DNA of 64,000 nt from Gigaspora margarita (taxonomy: Eukaryota; Glomeromycota; Glomeromycetes; Diversisporales; Gigasporaceae). Shown in pieces: positions 48,063 through 58,659 of the stretch. The translations under genes and the position numbers were made by a program. Every line of letters starts with the position of its first letter. Position 1 is the first letter of the stretch. The stretch is from assembly GCA_009809945.1 (NCBI GenBank), contig WTPW01000488.1, positions 83,140-147,139 on the forward strand, read 5' to 3'. The notes beneath the pieces are model-generated. The model was not told the origin of the DNA. It saw nothing but the letters and a program-made list of their open reading frames with translations, and searched no databases.

Positions 48063-48485
48063 AAACCAATAAATTAATTAATTAATTAACTTACTTCTTT
48101 TAAAAAGTCAAATTCGTTTTCCTTAGAACAGGCCAACGTCTTGAGTGCAACGATGCTGGATGGTTCACACACTCTTTTGTAAATATTACTATTACTGTCC
48201 TTAATTGTTTCGACCTTTTGTAGTATGCCATCCAACCAGGTTGCTGAATATACAGAGCCAAACCCTCCTTTACCAATTTTTTTAACATTTGATAATCTAT
48301 CGAATGGAATCCATTCAATCATATCTTCATATCTCCAGGTTTTAAGTTGGAACATTTTAATACAATCGTCAATAACCTTATTTCTACTTGTCCACCTTGT
48401 TGCTATATCAGGGTCGCATGATAGACACCATGCGGGTTGAGTGTTATTTTCATTACAATGTCCACATTTTCCATATTTAGAATTT
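46844..48485 (-). CDS. Protein kinase with Cys-rich N-terminus (tyrosine-kinase-like group)
   Basis: Three exons are visible: 48485-48095, 48008-46969 and 46890-46844. The introns are 86 nt (GTAAGT...TTCAAG) and 78 nt (GGTATTT...CAAG). The first visible exon starts out of phase (third codon base), so further exons lie upstream. KYGKCGHCNENN and AWCLSC form two Cys pairs. Then come the ATP loop IGKGGFGSVY, VALK, the catalytic loop HADFHSGNIL (Asp near 47771, HAD in place of HRD), DLG in place of DFG, and APE. All residues needed for catalysis are present. About six 15-residue NEIKDWLEKIASSND repeats follow. The main frame then stops at 47070 (S-N-S-stop), while the expected ending (SNKVIKPLPISKHPDEMYTS, then AQTDSAQVNSNITEI) lies in another frame. 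This points to a small frameshift in the repeat tract. It is likely a cytosolic Ser/Thr or dual-specificity kinase; the substrate is unknown. Confidence 0.82.
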
Positions 48486-48859
48486 CTATATAAATAAATA
48501 CGTAATTGATTTATTTTGTATCTGCGGTTTTAAACTTTAAATCAAATATAAATTATTTTTATACTTACTGACTAAATTAATGTGAATGAAATGAATTTAA
48601 ACGTAATGGTAAATAAGTATTTATGTCTTGTTTTGTGAACTTGTTTTGCTGTTTTTAATTCCATTGATTAATAAATGTTCTTTATACTCACCCACTAAAT
48701 TAATGCGAATGAAATGAATTTAAACGTAATAAGTATTTATGTTCTTGTTTTGTGAACTTATTTTGCTGTTTATAATTCCATTGATTAATAAATGTTCTTT
48801 ATACTCACAATCTAAATTAATGCGAATGAGATGAATTTAAACGTAATGGTAAATAAGTA
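48486..48859 (-). repeat. Intron-like tandem units with 3-nt spacers, kinase-proximal block
   Basis: Read on the minus strand, each unit begins GTGAGTATAAAG or GTAAGTATAAAA and ends AATTTAG. Triplets left between AG and GT are TCA (48571-48569), TGG (48694-48692) and ATT (48811-48809). Unit lengths are 83 (terminal, different body, ends TATAG at the kinase exon), 120 and 114. The next unit is broken at 48860 by a transposon. Confidence 0.85.
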
Positions 48860-50615
48860 CCGTAAACGGCTATATAAAAGACCCGGGTCTGTTACATTTT
48901 CTCAATTTTAAACCCAATAGTAGACCCGAGGGTCTATTGTACGGATGGGGGTCCAGTACCAGGCAATATAAATATAGCATATTGGTACAAGTAATCTGTT
49001 ATTTTCAAGCTATTCGAATATTTATCCTATTAGAGTTTGGATCCGGATATTTAACCGGATATCCGGATATACATCCTGTTTAATATTTTCTAATTCGGAT
49101 TTGTAAACGGATATTTATTAAGATATCCGGTTTGTAAATCCGTTTTTTATCCGGTTTTTAATTGCTAATTAACGAAGAAAAGAGTTTCATACTATCGTAT
49201 TTGCATAATTTAATATTATGCTAAGTAGCATTTTTTTTAATTTCTTTAAATGCATTGTTTCACGTTACTATACTAACTTTATCACATGCAATATCACGGG
49301 AAATCAGCAACAATAACGACGTTAAATTTATTTGAGTTAACGTAAAGTCAACAAATCGAAAAGGTGCTAAGCATGTTGATGCGCATCGTGGAACTATCAA
49401 CCAGAACAAGTCCGGTCCAGATAATCTAAGGAGGTGAGTATGATTCGAATAACTTTCTATAAACAGTAATCACTAACTTGATAAAGGTGACAATGAGAAC
49501 AAATGGGAAACGCAAACTGGCCTTATGCCAACGATTGCTCACTCAACTGCGACAGACCACAATTTCGACCCAACCCTCCCTCCTAAAAGAATCTGGCCAT
49601 TCTCATAATATCAATATAACATGTTTATACTGACGGCCAGTCGATATTATGCAGGTGGTCAGCGTTAAGCCACACAAATGCAACAAACTCAACGATTTTA
49701 CAGGGATGTCCCAAAATTTTGGGTCGGATGCGTCAGATCTAGTAAAATTTTTTTTATGATCTTTGGACAAAATTGATCGATTCCGATCCTGCCGACCATA
49801 ATTCTGATGCACTCCGACGTATCCCTACTCAGAATTTTGGGGACCCCGTATAAGTTAAACTCAACTGCTATATAAGCAAATATCAATATCACATGTTTAA
49901 TCACACCTTATATATTAAGGTAAAATATAGATATATATATCACATGTTCATACTGACGGCCAGCCTGCATTATGCAATGCAGGCGGGAAACCACCGGCCA
50001 GCACTAAGCCGCATAACAACTGCTTACGGTTATCTCCCAGTATATCAGACCGGACTATTCCAATTATAAGAAACATGCGTGCAACATTTAATACGCCCAG
50101 AATTGAAATATAGCTTTGGTTAATACGGTACATTTATGATATTCCCACTCAATCTGTATTTGGTTTAGATACAAATTAAATAAAATGGTCACACAAATTT
50201 CATACACTAGTGGTGTAATTTATCAATGTCCATAACGAAAATGATGTTATTATTACTTATTACTAAAATTTTACACATGCTTTTAAATTCTCGATTTAAT
50301 TAACGCACTTATTATTATTATTACTACATCCGGATAAAAATCAGATTTGTAACGGTTTAAAATTAAAAACTGGATTTATATACTCTTTACAAAAAATAAT
50401 ATCCGATATCCTTTTTATATCCAGATATATCCGGATTTTATAAACCGGATCCAAACTCTATATCCTATAGTATACCCGGGTCTTTTATCAGTTTAGATTC
50501 TCTAGTATACCCGGGTCTCTTATCTTTTCCAAAAATCTCAACCTATACTGTAGACCCGGGGGTGATACGTGGGGGATCTACTATCATGAGGGGTCTTTTA
50601 TATGGCCGTTTACGG
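48860..50615. mobile_element. TA-flanked TIR element inserted in the microexon array
   Basis: The ends CCGTAAACGGCTATATAAAA and TTTTATATGGCCGTTTACGG are inverted with one mismatch, continuing to GACCC. TA lies at 48858-48859 and 50616-50617. Removing the element and one TA restores the array sequence AAGTATTTATG. ACCCGGGTCT words recur near both ends. No transposase frame is present. It contains the nested 49033-50458 element. Confidence 0.88.
49033..50458. mobile_element. Nested TA-flanked element (GAGTTTGGATCCGG ends)
   Basis: The ends GAGTTTGGATCCGG and CCGGATCCAAACTC are exact inverses with TA on both sides (49031-49032, 50459-50460). Sub-terminal GGATATCCGGATAT words are abundant. The interior has two diverged direct copies of a roughly 80-bp segment containing CATACTGACGGCCAG (about 49625-49690 and 49945-50015). 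No coding frame was recognised; three ORFs of 61-69 residues look like chance. Confidence 0.78.
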
Positions 50616-51878
50616 TATTTATGTTCTTGTTTTGTGAACTTGTTTTGCTGTTTTTAATTTCATTGATTAATTGATTAATAAATGTTCTTTATACTCATGT
50701 GCTGAATAAAATGATTAATGCGAATAAAATGAATTTAAACGAAATAGTAAATAAGTATTTATGTTTTTGTTTTGTGAACTTGTTTTGTTGTTTTTAATTC
50801 TATTGATTAATAAATGTTCTTTATACTCACTTACTGAATAAAATGATTAATGCGATGAAATGAATTAAAACGTAATAGTAAATAAGTATTTATGTTCTTG
50901 TTTTGTGAACTTGTTTTGTTGTTTTTAATTCCATTGATTAATAAATGTTCTTTATACTCACGAGCTGAATAAAATGATTAATGCGAATGCGAATGAAATG
51001 AATTTAAATGTAATGGTAAATAAGTATTTATGTTCTTGTTTTGTGAACTTGTTTTGCTATTTTTAATTCTATGATTAATAAATGTTCTTTATACTTACTA
51101 ACTAAATTAACACGAATGAAATGAATTTAAACGTAATGGTAAATAAGTATTTATGTTCTTGTTTTGTGAACTTGTTTTGCTGTTTTTAATTCCATTAATT
51201 AATAGATGTTCTTTATACTCACTCACTGAATAAAATGATTAATGCGAATGAAATGAATTTAAACGTAATAGTAAATAAGTATTTATTTATGTTCTTGTTT
51301 TGTGAACTTGTTTTGCTGTTTTAATTCCATTGATTAATAAATGTTCTTTATACTCACCGACTAAATTAATGCAAATGAAATGAATTTAAACATAATGGTA
51401 AATAAGTATTTATGTTCTTGTTTTGTGAACTTGTTTTGCTNNNNNNNNNNNNNNNNNNNNNNNNNNNNNNNNNNNNNNNNNNNNNNNNNNNNNNNNNNNN
51501 NNNNNNNNNNNNNNNNNNNNNNNNNNNNNNNNNNNNNNNNNNNNNNNNNNNNNATTGATTAATAAATGTTCTTTATACTCACTGACTAAATTAATGCGAA
51601 TGAAATGAATTTAAACGTAATGGTAAATAAGTATTTATGTTCTTGTTTTGTGAACTTGTTTTGCTGTTTTTAATTCCATTGATTAATAAATTTTCTTTTA
51701 ATACTTACGTGCTAAATAACACCAACAATAAATAAATACGTATTTATGAGCTTAAATTGCTGAAATAGATCAATAAATGAATGATGCACTTACTCCCTGA
51801 TAATTAAAAATTGTGTAAGAAATCCTCCTGTTTTAAATAAACTACAAACATTATAATAAAAAATAAAATTTAACTTAC
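50616..51878 (-). repeat. Intron-like tandem units with 3-nt spacers, Sel1-proximal block
   Basis: Minus-strand triplets between acceptor AG and donor GT, in transcription order, are GGA (51796-51794), CAC (51711-51709), TCA (51585-51583), TCG (51360-51358), TGA (51225-51223), TTA (51101-51099), CTC (50964-50962), TAA (50833-50831) and CAC (50701-50699). The last is followed by ATGAGT, a lost donor. Unit lengths are 82, 82, 123, gap, 132, 121, 134, 128 and 129. The repeated body includes AAGAACATTTATTAATCAAT and AGCAAAACAAGTTCACAAAA. A gap at 51441-51553 may hide another unit. Confidence 0.85.
51441..51553. other. Assembly gap (113 N) in the microexon array
   Basis: The missing segment should contain at least 12 bp to complete one unit. 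The remainder is close to one more unit of about 125 bp, so a microexon may be missing. Confidence 1.
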
Positions 51879-52270
51879 TTATAAATCTATTTATTATATT
51901 TATCACCTTTTTCTTCAACGCCAATTCCGTAATAATAACATCAGGCAGTTTTCCAAATTCCCATAAAATTACCTGTCTTAGCAGACTTTAAATAATATGA
52001 AAATGCTTTATGCTTATCGATTTCGACTCCAATTCCTAAATAATAACAATATCCAACTTGATACATTCCGTTGGGATTATTCATATCTGCTGATTTTTGA
52101 TAATATGTGAATGCTTTTTTTTCATCCTTTTCAATTCCTATTCCATATTTGTAATGATAACTGAGCAAATAATTTCTGTTTAAATCGTTCGTATCGGCCA
52201 ATTTTTGACTGCTATCAAAATTCAGTTGATTGAAAGCATTGGTAATTTGTGGGATTTTTTCGTTAGCCAT
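51879..52270 (-). pseudogene. Sel1-repeat protein exon with two in-frame stops
   Basis: The ATG at 52270 opens a frame with Sel1-type repeats (YKYGIGIEKDEKKAFTYYQKSA, then GYCYYLGIGVEIDKHKAFSYYLKSA). These are helix pairs that act as protein-interaction scaffolds. After GNFMGIWKTA a TGA (51941-51943) sits where the repeat pattern expects tyrosine. The repeat resumes in the same frame (CYYYGIGVEEKGDK) until a TAG at 51887-51889. The frame ends as ATT-TAT-AA before GTAAGT at 51878, in the phase the array and the kinase exon need. It may be the decayed 5' exon of a Sel1-kinase gene or an independent fragment. The true start may lie further upstream. Confidence 0.72.
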
Positions 52271-52279
52271 TTGAGTTTA

Positions 52280-53780
52280 AAAAATGTTTGGATATCATAA
52301 TTTACCGATCGATACTGGTTTTTATTTATTTTAGTTATACAATAGATATTCTAAATTATACATACCACCCGGTGCAGTCATGCACAAAATTCAGCCTACT
52401 TGCTTGCTGATATTATTGGAAACAACGTACGTAGTACGTATGTACAAATAAATTGCAATAAATAAATAAACAAATATATTATTTGTATATACAGTCAGAT
52501 CTCTAAGTGCATTGTGATAGAACTTTATGTAAAACTTGAGTCAAATATGCATTTAGAAAGATATTGCATTTAAGAAAGGAAAAATCTATCATTATAATAT
52601 TTGTTGGGCCCAAAAAAAAAAAAAAAAGTGCATTTGGAAAGGTTTTTTAATAGAGCATGTATTTAGAGAGGTTGTATTTAGGAAGGTCTGACTATATATA
52701 CTGTAGATAATAATAATATTATAGTAGTTTAGATCATTTGTTATTTATATTAAAGACAAAAAAAAAATTTATTAAAATATTTTTTTCTAAATAAAATAAT
52801 ATACTAAATAATATATTAATAAAAAAGACTAAAAATATTTTTTAATATAAACTTTATAAACTACAATAATTTTAAAATTTTATATATATTGTTATTTTTT
52901 TAAACTATTTTATTATAAATTTTTTATAACTTATATTAAAATATATATATAGTATTTTATTATCTATTTTAGATTATTTTAGTATATAGTGTTTATGCTT
53001 TTAAAAACTCTTTTTAAACCCTAATTTGAACTCTGAATACTAATCTAATATAAAAAAATTTAAAGTTAAAATTTTATATACAAAACTTATAAAATTAAAA
53101 AAATTATAAAAACATATAATAGATACATAAATACTGTAAATCAATTTATATTAATTTTTAATTGTAGTTTTAATTTAAAATTTGATATTATTAATTATCT
53201 TTATTTATACTGTAGTAATAGTAAATAAAAACTAAAATTTTAAAAAAATAATGCTAATATACTATATTTAAAATTAACAATATAGTTATATAATTTAATA
53301 TAATACTGTTTTTAAAAAATAATTTTTAATTATTTTTATTCTATTTTTTTTATATTATTTAAGATGTTAATAAAAACTTGTGTTTGCTTTTAATTAGCAA
53401 TAGTTTATAATTTTTGTAATAAATATATATTTTTTATAATAAATACTTGTAGTTAAAAATTTTTTTTTAAACCATCTTAATAAATAGCAAAAAATATTTA
53501 ATATTTTTTTAAAAATATCAAATTTAAAGATTTTATATATAATTAATTATAATTGATCAAATTTTATACAATTAATTTTAACATGCTAATATTATATTAA
53601 TAATTTTTTGTATATTAAATATCAAAATTTTAAAAATATAAAATTTAAATATTATAACTTGTTAAATAGTTTAAATAATAACAATAAATCTATAAAAAAA
53701 GGTTTGCTAAAATTATTTATTTTAGTTGTAATATTTTTATATTTAATATATAAAAATCAAATATTTTTACTATTTAGTAT
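52280..53780. other. AT-rich stretch without a supported gene
   Basis: Nothing was found apart from the 52492-52694 MITE. 52700-53780 is extremely AT-rich and almost free of CpG. Confidence 0.5.
52492..52694. mobile_element. Tc1/mariner-like MITE
   Basis: The left end CAGTCAGATCTCTAAGTGCA and the right end GTATTTAGGAAGGTCTGACTA are inverted with mismatches. TA lies on both sides (52490-52491, 52695-52696). Same family as 13010-13183. Confidence 0.78.
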
Positions 53781-53784
53781 TAAT

Positions 53785-54010
53785 TGTTGCAGCTGATGCT
53801 GAAAACGGCTAATGATGAAATTTCGACCTATTTTGATACAAATTTTTTTAAATTTTTTTGGGTAATTTTGACAGTTTTTTTTTTAGGGTTGGGTTAGGGT
53901 TTAGGTTAGAATTAAATATTAAAGAGTATAGGTGGATTTTAGCAGGGCATATATTTTCAAATCGCGACCCCAAATTTTAGCATTAGCCGTTTTCAGCATC
54001 AGCTGTGACA
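53785..54010. mobile_element. TIR element (AGCTGATGCTGAAAACGGCT ends)
   Basis: The ends GCAGCTGATGCTGAAAACGG and CCGTTTTCAGCATCAGCTG are inverted over about 35 bp. The centre contains GGGTTGGGTTAGGGTTTAGG. It is the sibling, in opposite orientation, of 62651-62879. Confidence 0.8.
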
Positions 54011-54173
54011 ATTATTATTATTATTAACATTTGTTTTTTAAAAATTATATAAATTTTAGTACAGTCATTCTTCTATATAATCACCAAATTTATCTAGCAC
54101 TTTTTGTGATTATGTAGGGAAGTAATTGAATAGAATTACTTCTATATAATACACAATATAAATTAAATATAAG

Positions 54174-54450
54174 ATATTGGGCGTACGATGAAAAATAACA
54201 GGAGATTTTTTTTATCAGAATTAATGTCACATCTATGTCTATGTGCTGCTACGCAGCACATGAGTGTCATTAACTCTGATAAAAAATTTCCTGTTATTTT
54301 CGTATGTCCAATATTGATGTTATTGTTCATATTATATTAGCATGTAAAATTTTTTGTCGTGACATTTTGCATAAATGATGATGCCATTTTATGACAAAAA
54401 ATCAAGGCAAAAAATTTTTACATGATCATATCATGAACAATAACTAAAAT
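54174..54450. repeat. Two adjacent palindromes
   Basis: 54174-54315 has arms GATATTGGGCGTACGATGAA / CGTATGTCCAATATTG with TAACAGGAGATTTTTTTTATC inside. The loop is near GTGCTGCTACGCAGCAC. 54312-54450 has arms around GCATGTAAAATTTTTTGTC and GACAAAAAATCAAGGC. Confidence 0.75.
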
Positions 54451-54533
54451 AATATGATTTAAAAAAAAAATAATTAATAAAAACAAGTAAAATATTTGTA
54501 ATGTGCGAGTGAGTTTTTATCAGAATTACCGTA

Positions 54534-54727
54534 CAGCGTGGACCACGGTACCCCTCAGATCAAAGTACCCTCCCAAAAAAATTATATGTTGGAATATAAA
54601 ATACCCGGGGGGTATACCCTATGTAAATAATTTTTTCATATAAAAAATCGCTTAGTATAGTACCCAGGTACTAACTTGGAATTTGCCCGTGGAATGTAAC
54701 ATACCCGGGGTACCATGGTCCGCGCTG
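54534..54727. mobile_element. TA-flanked MITE (CAGCGTGGACC ends)
   Basis: The ends CAGCGTGGACCACGGTACCCC and GGGGTACCATGGTCCGCGCTG are inverted with two mismatches. TA lies at 54532-54533 and 54728-54729. GTACCC words recur inside. Confidence 0.82.
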
Positions 54728-54729
54728 TA

Positions 54730-55229
54730 TAGTAAGTATTCTTATTTTGTCACGTTAGCTTGAAGATAATTATTACTTTAAGTGTTTAGGTTAGGCTATT
54801 CAGATTTCAGAATGATAACTATTTAATTTCATTCTGTTCATGTTATTTTAGGTAAAAATTTATTTAAGGTTTGATAAAATAAGCTAATTAAGTTCATAAA
54901 TATTTCTTATTTAATTTTCTGAGTATGATACGTATAAAAATGTGTTAATTTAAGTGTTTAAAATAAGTTATTTAAAATCTATGATTGTTTATTTTTTTTT
55001 GTTTGTATTAATCTAGATAAATGTAATATGTATATAGAATTTTTTAATCTCTGTGTTATTTAAATTTATTAACATTACGGCATATTTGTTAAATACTCTA
55101 AAATTCGAAAACATGTTAGTAGAAATTTTTCTTATTTATGTTAATTTAGATTAATATAAAAGAATTTACTATAGCGCACTGCCTTTAATATTTTTTTCAG
55201 TATTCCCTATTTAATACCCCTGGCAAAAA
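54730..55229. other. AT-rich, gene-free stretch
   Basis: Nothing was recognised. Confidence 0.45.
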
Positions 55230-55237
55230 CCCTCATG

Positions 55238-56294
55238 TAGGGTTGTTAATGGAACAACCTGGGTTATACTCCATTTTAAGGTTGAAGTGGCTTGATAAAA
55301 AGAATTATATAGTAATAACCTGGAGTAAAGTTGTTTCTTATAACCCGGGGATACTCTACATATGGAGTAACCGGAGTGAACCCGGGTTACTCTATATGGA
55401 GCATATGCGTTGCTCCATCTGGAGTGACCTGGAGCAAAATTTTTTTTATAACCCGAGTAGCTCTGAATTTTCATCGATCATTTGAAATAGCCAGTCACAT
55501 TGGAATTTAACTTCACTCACATAATAATTTACTTGATGAAATTAAAAAAGCTTTGTATTTCATTTTTGCATCTTCTGCCATGTCATTGTCATGAGCAGGA
55601 TATTTCAGTTTCTTATAGCTTTTTTCTCATTAGAGTTTTTTTAAACACATTGCAAATCTATTTATTATTAGAAATGTCGAATAGCTTAATAATATCATTC
55701 GAAAAGCTAGGATAGGCGATTTTATATGAGTGCCATCAAGAGTAAATCTATCATCAGGTTTTCAATATATTTGACCAGATATAATCTAAGGAATTGTATT
55801 CAGTACGAAATAGAACTGAAAGTCTGATGACAAGTTTTCCCTTGGCATTACTCATATAAAATTGTAATGGTGATCTGATCAGATTGTAAAAAAAAAAAAG
55901 CAGTAGGATTTATAGGGACTCAAAGAAATATGTTATAAAGCATAGCAAAGGCATAAATTCATCCATTAAGTTATCCTCATTTCATAGAAAGTTAAACTAC
56001 CCATGCTTTTAAAAGAAGTATTGTAAAACGTATAACAAAAAATGATTATTAATTGTGTAACAATATCATAATAATTTGAATGGTCACTCCTGTTGGAGCA
56101 AAATTATTATTCTTATAACCGGAGCATTAACCTGAAGCACCATCTTGGAGCACAACCTGGAGTACAACCTGGAGTACAATCTTGAGTACAACCTGGAGCG
56201 TTAATTTGAAATATAACCCAGGTTGAGTTGAAGTAAGGCTTGCTTGATCTAATTTTAACCCAACCCACTTCACTCCACTTCGTTAACAACTCTA
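55238..56294. mobile_element. 1.06-kb hAT-like element (TAGGGTTGTTAA ends)
   Basis: The ends TAGGGTTGTTAA and TTAACAACTCTA are inverted with one mismatch. A perfect 8-bp duplication CCCTCATG flanks it (55230-55237, 56295-56302). Arrays of CCTGGAGTA(A/C)AACC words lie near both ends. The 55500-56090 core is different sequence without a recognisable transposase. Confidence 0.88.
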
Positions 56295-56387
56295 CCCTCA
56301 TGATATAAATAATAGTTATTCTCTGTTTTAATATGATCTCATAACAGAGATTTATGTATTATAACAGCTATTACATCTATTTTCATA

Positions 56388-56760
56388 ATTTCTGAGACAC
56401 CTGCTCATTACTCGAAATCTTTTTGGTTATTCGGTAAATCACCTAACTCTCCAAAAATTACATCACTGTCTCCAGACTAAAGATCCAAAGACAGCGATGT
56501 AGTATCTAGAAGTTAGGTAATTTACCAAACTACCAAAAAGATTTGGATAAGCAGATGTCCCAGAAATTATGTAACATAATTCCTGAAACACCTGATAATT
56601 AACTGAATAATTTTCCAGCCAATTTGGTTAAGCTTGTAATTTCAGCATGCATGTACAGTACGTACATATATGCTAGCTCTACAAAAGTTCTGGCCATATA
56701 ATTTAATTGAATCAGCCAAAAATTATTCAGCCAATTTTTATCAGGTGTTTTCGATAATAG
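56388..56760. repeat. Two palindromes in tandem
   Basis: 56388-56572 has arms CGAAATCTTTTTGGTTATTC and the near complement, with AGTTAGGT sub-arms. 56581-56755 has ends CCTGAAACACCTGATAATTA and ATTTTTATCAGGTGTTTTCG and GTACAGTACGTAC near the centre. Each looks like a fold-back MITE. Confidence 0.7.
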
Positions 56761-56769
56761 CTAATCACA

Positions 56770-58430
56770 ATTTTTAATACAATTTTTTCTTATTTGTTAT
56801 CACCCTGTGGGAAAATAATAAATAAGAAAAAAAAGACCAAAATTTGCATTAAAAGCTGTGATAGTAAAATGTAGATTCCCGTTATGCAATTATAATGAGA
56901 CAGGAAATAACTCATTTATTCCACCGTGCCATGAAATATATATATTTATCATTGCAAGCGTAAACCTGAAATTTTTTTAAAATTTTACTTTGCAAAAAAT
57001 AGATAATTAGACACCTGATAAAATTATAATTAAATTTATTTAATTATATCATGTCTTAATAAACCCGTTTCTATAAAGAAAATTTTCTGGTCTTCGCTTT
57101 GCATATCCATTTAGTGTAATTAACTGCACATGATCACATGTTAATCATTTTTGGCATAAAAAAAAGAAAAAAATAGTTTCTATGAATCACTTATTTTTTT
57201 TAATCTCATGCTTCCCAAGTGATAAAATTATGTTAGAAATTTGCTCTCTCTCAGCTCTCTCAGCTCTCTCAGCTCACTCAGCTCGCCCTACTCACTCACT
57301 CCTCACGCTCATAGTGAGAAATCTTTACAAAACTTATTTTCCATGTAACGAAGCCATACCGAATTAAGAAATAAAATAACCTAAAAAATCCTTCAAGCGC
57401 ATCTATAAAAATATAGGATCTTTATACTAAACCATATTAATCAAAATATGGTGAGACAAAATTAGAGCCACCTTGTGAAAGGGTTAATAAAAAAATTAAA
57501 ACAATTAAATAAAAAAAAAGTAAAAAAACAAATATAAAAATTAAATAAATATGATAAATAAAAAAAATCAAACCATTTAATTTAATTTCTTTAATTTTTA
57601 TATTTGCTTTTTTATTATTATTATTAGGAATTATATATATGTACCTGAAGTCAGGATAGTTGTTATTTGTATAAAATTATATAATCAAAAAAATCAAATC
57701 TTTTTATATATACTTTTAAAACATTTGACAAAGCCTCCAGTTTAAACTGGTACAGCAGGTTGCACTTGTAACCAGTTGGGCTATAATTGGTTAACTGACC
57801 TGAGCTGAATAAGTTTTGGTTAACCAGTTGAGTAAATGCTTAATCAGTTGCCTGTACAACCAGTTGAGAATTGGTTGAGAAATGTAAATGATATTATAAA
57901 AGAGCAAAGTCCTAAAAATTTTCAAAAAGAAAATGAATGAGTATAGTAAATGAGCAAAGGTTGAGACAAAAAGTTGAGTAAAGTCTAAGAAGTCCTAAAG
58001 CAAACATGAAGTAATCTTAATCAGTTGAATTAGTAGATACCAAATATTTCAGTTTGGTTAAATGATTAAGGAAAATTTTCTCAGTTTAAATCACTAACCT
58101 GAAGATACATATATCCATATCATGTGACTTATATTTATAGACCTAGATTACCAATCATATTTCAAAATTAAATATAATATTATATGAGCAGAAAAATTTA
58201 AAACAAATGTTCATTTTGACAAAAATCACTTATTTTACAAGAAATTGTATTCTAAACCACCTTCTGTGCATTAATAAAAAATTTCCTTAAGCGATTTTAC
58301 TATATAACTGTCTAAACTCTAAAACTAATATAGGTCTTACTCTAACTCTAACATTATTATATGTATGATCAAAATAATAGGTACAAAAAATTTTAATATA
58401 CTCCTAAATGTATATCAATATTAATTCTTA
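56770..58430. other. Gene-free stretch with simple repeats
   Basis: 57243-57305 is a CTCTCAG microsatellite. 57480-57615 is an A-rich/T-rich palindrome. 57725-57880 carries repeated AACCAGTTG words. No gene was seen. Confidence 0.5.
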
Positions 58431-58640
58431 TTTTTATTATTATTATTATTATTTGTTTTTTTTTAATTTTTAAATTATTTAGTTTTTTTATTTTTTGTTT
58501 TTTTTTATTTTTATTTTTTTTTAATTCATTTTTTTTTTAATAATTTTTTTAAATTATTTTTTTATTCTTTTTTTAATTTAATTTAATTTAATTTTAAATT
58601 ACTTTATTATATTTTAAATTATTTTTTTTTATTTCTTTGA
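58430..58640. repeat. T-rich low-complexity tract
   Basis: TTTTTATT runs are the complement of the A-rich tracts at 36.5-37 kb and 39.1-40.3 kb. A similar tract lies at 60080-60260. Confidence 0.8.
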
Positions 58641-58659
58641 TAGTCTTGCTAGTACTATA

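Noticed and set aside
48225..48440. Plus-strand 71-residue ORF
   Set aside because: It lies antisense to the kinase N-terminal exon, which has recognisable motifs.
50600..51720. CRISPR-like array (conserved repeats with variable spacers)
   Set aside because: The repeats are about 114-134 bp with 3-base variable parts, the DNA is eukaryotic, and the units have splice-site ends. No cas genes are present.
51887..51975. An intron (GTAATT...AATAG) that would remove both Sel1 stop codons
   Set aside because: The donor is weak, the removed part clearly encodes Sel1 repeat sequence, and the joined frame meets a TAA at once.
55211..55485. Overlapping ORFs on both strands (87 and 80 residues)
   Set aside because: They arise from the CCTGGAGTAACC word repeats at the end of a hAT-like element.
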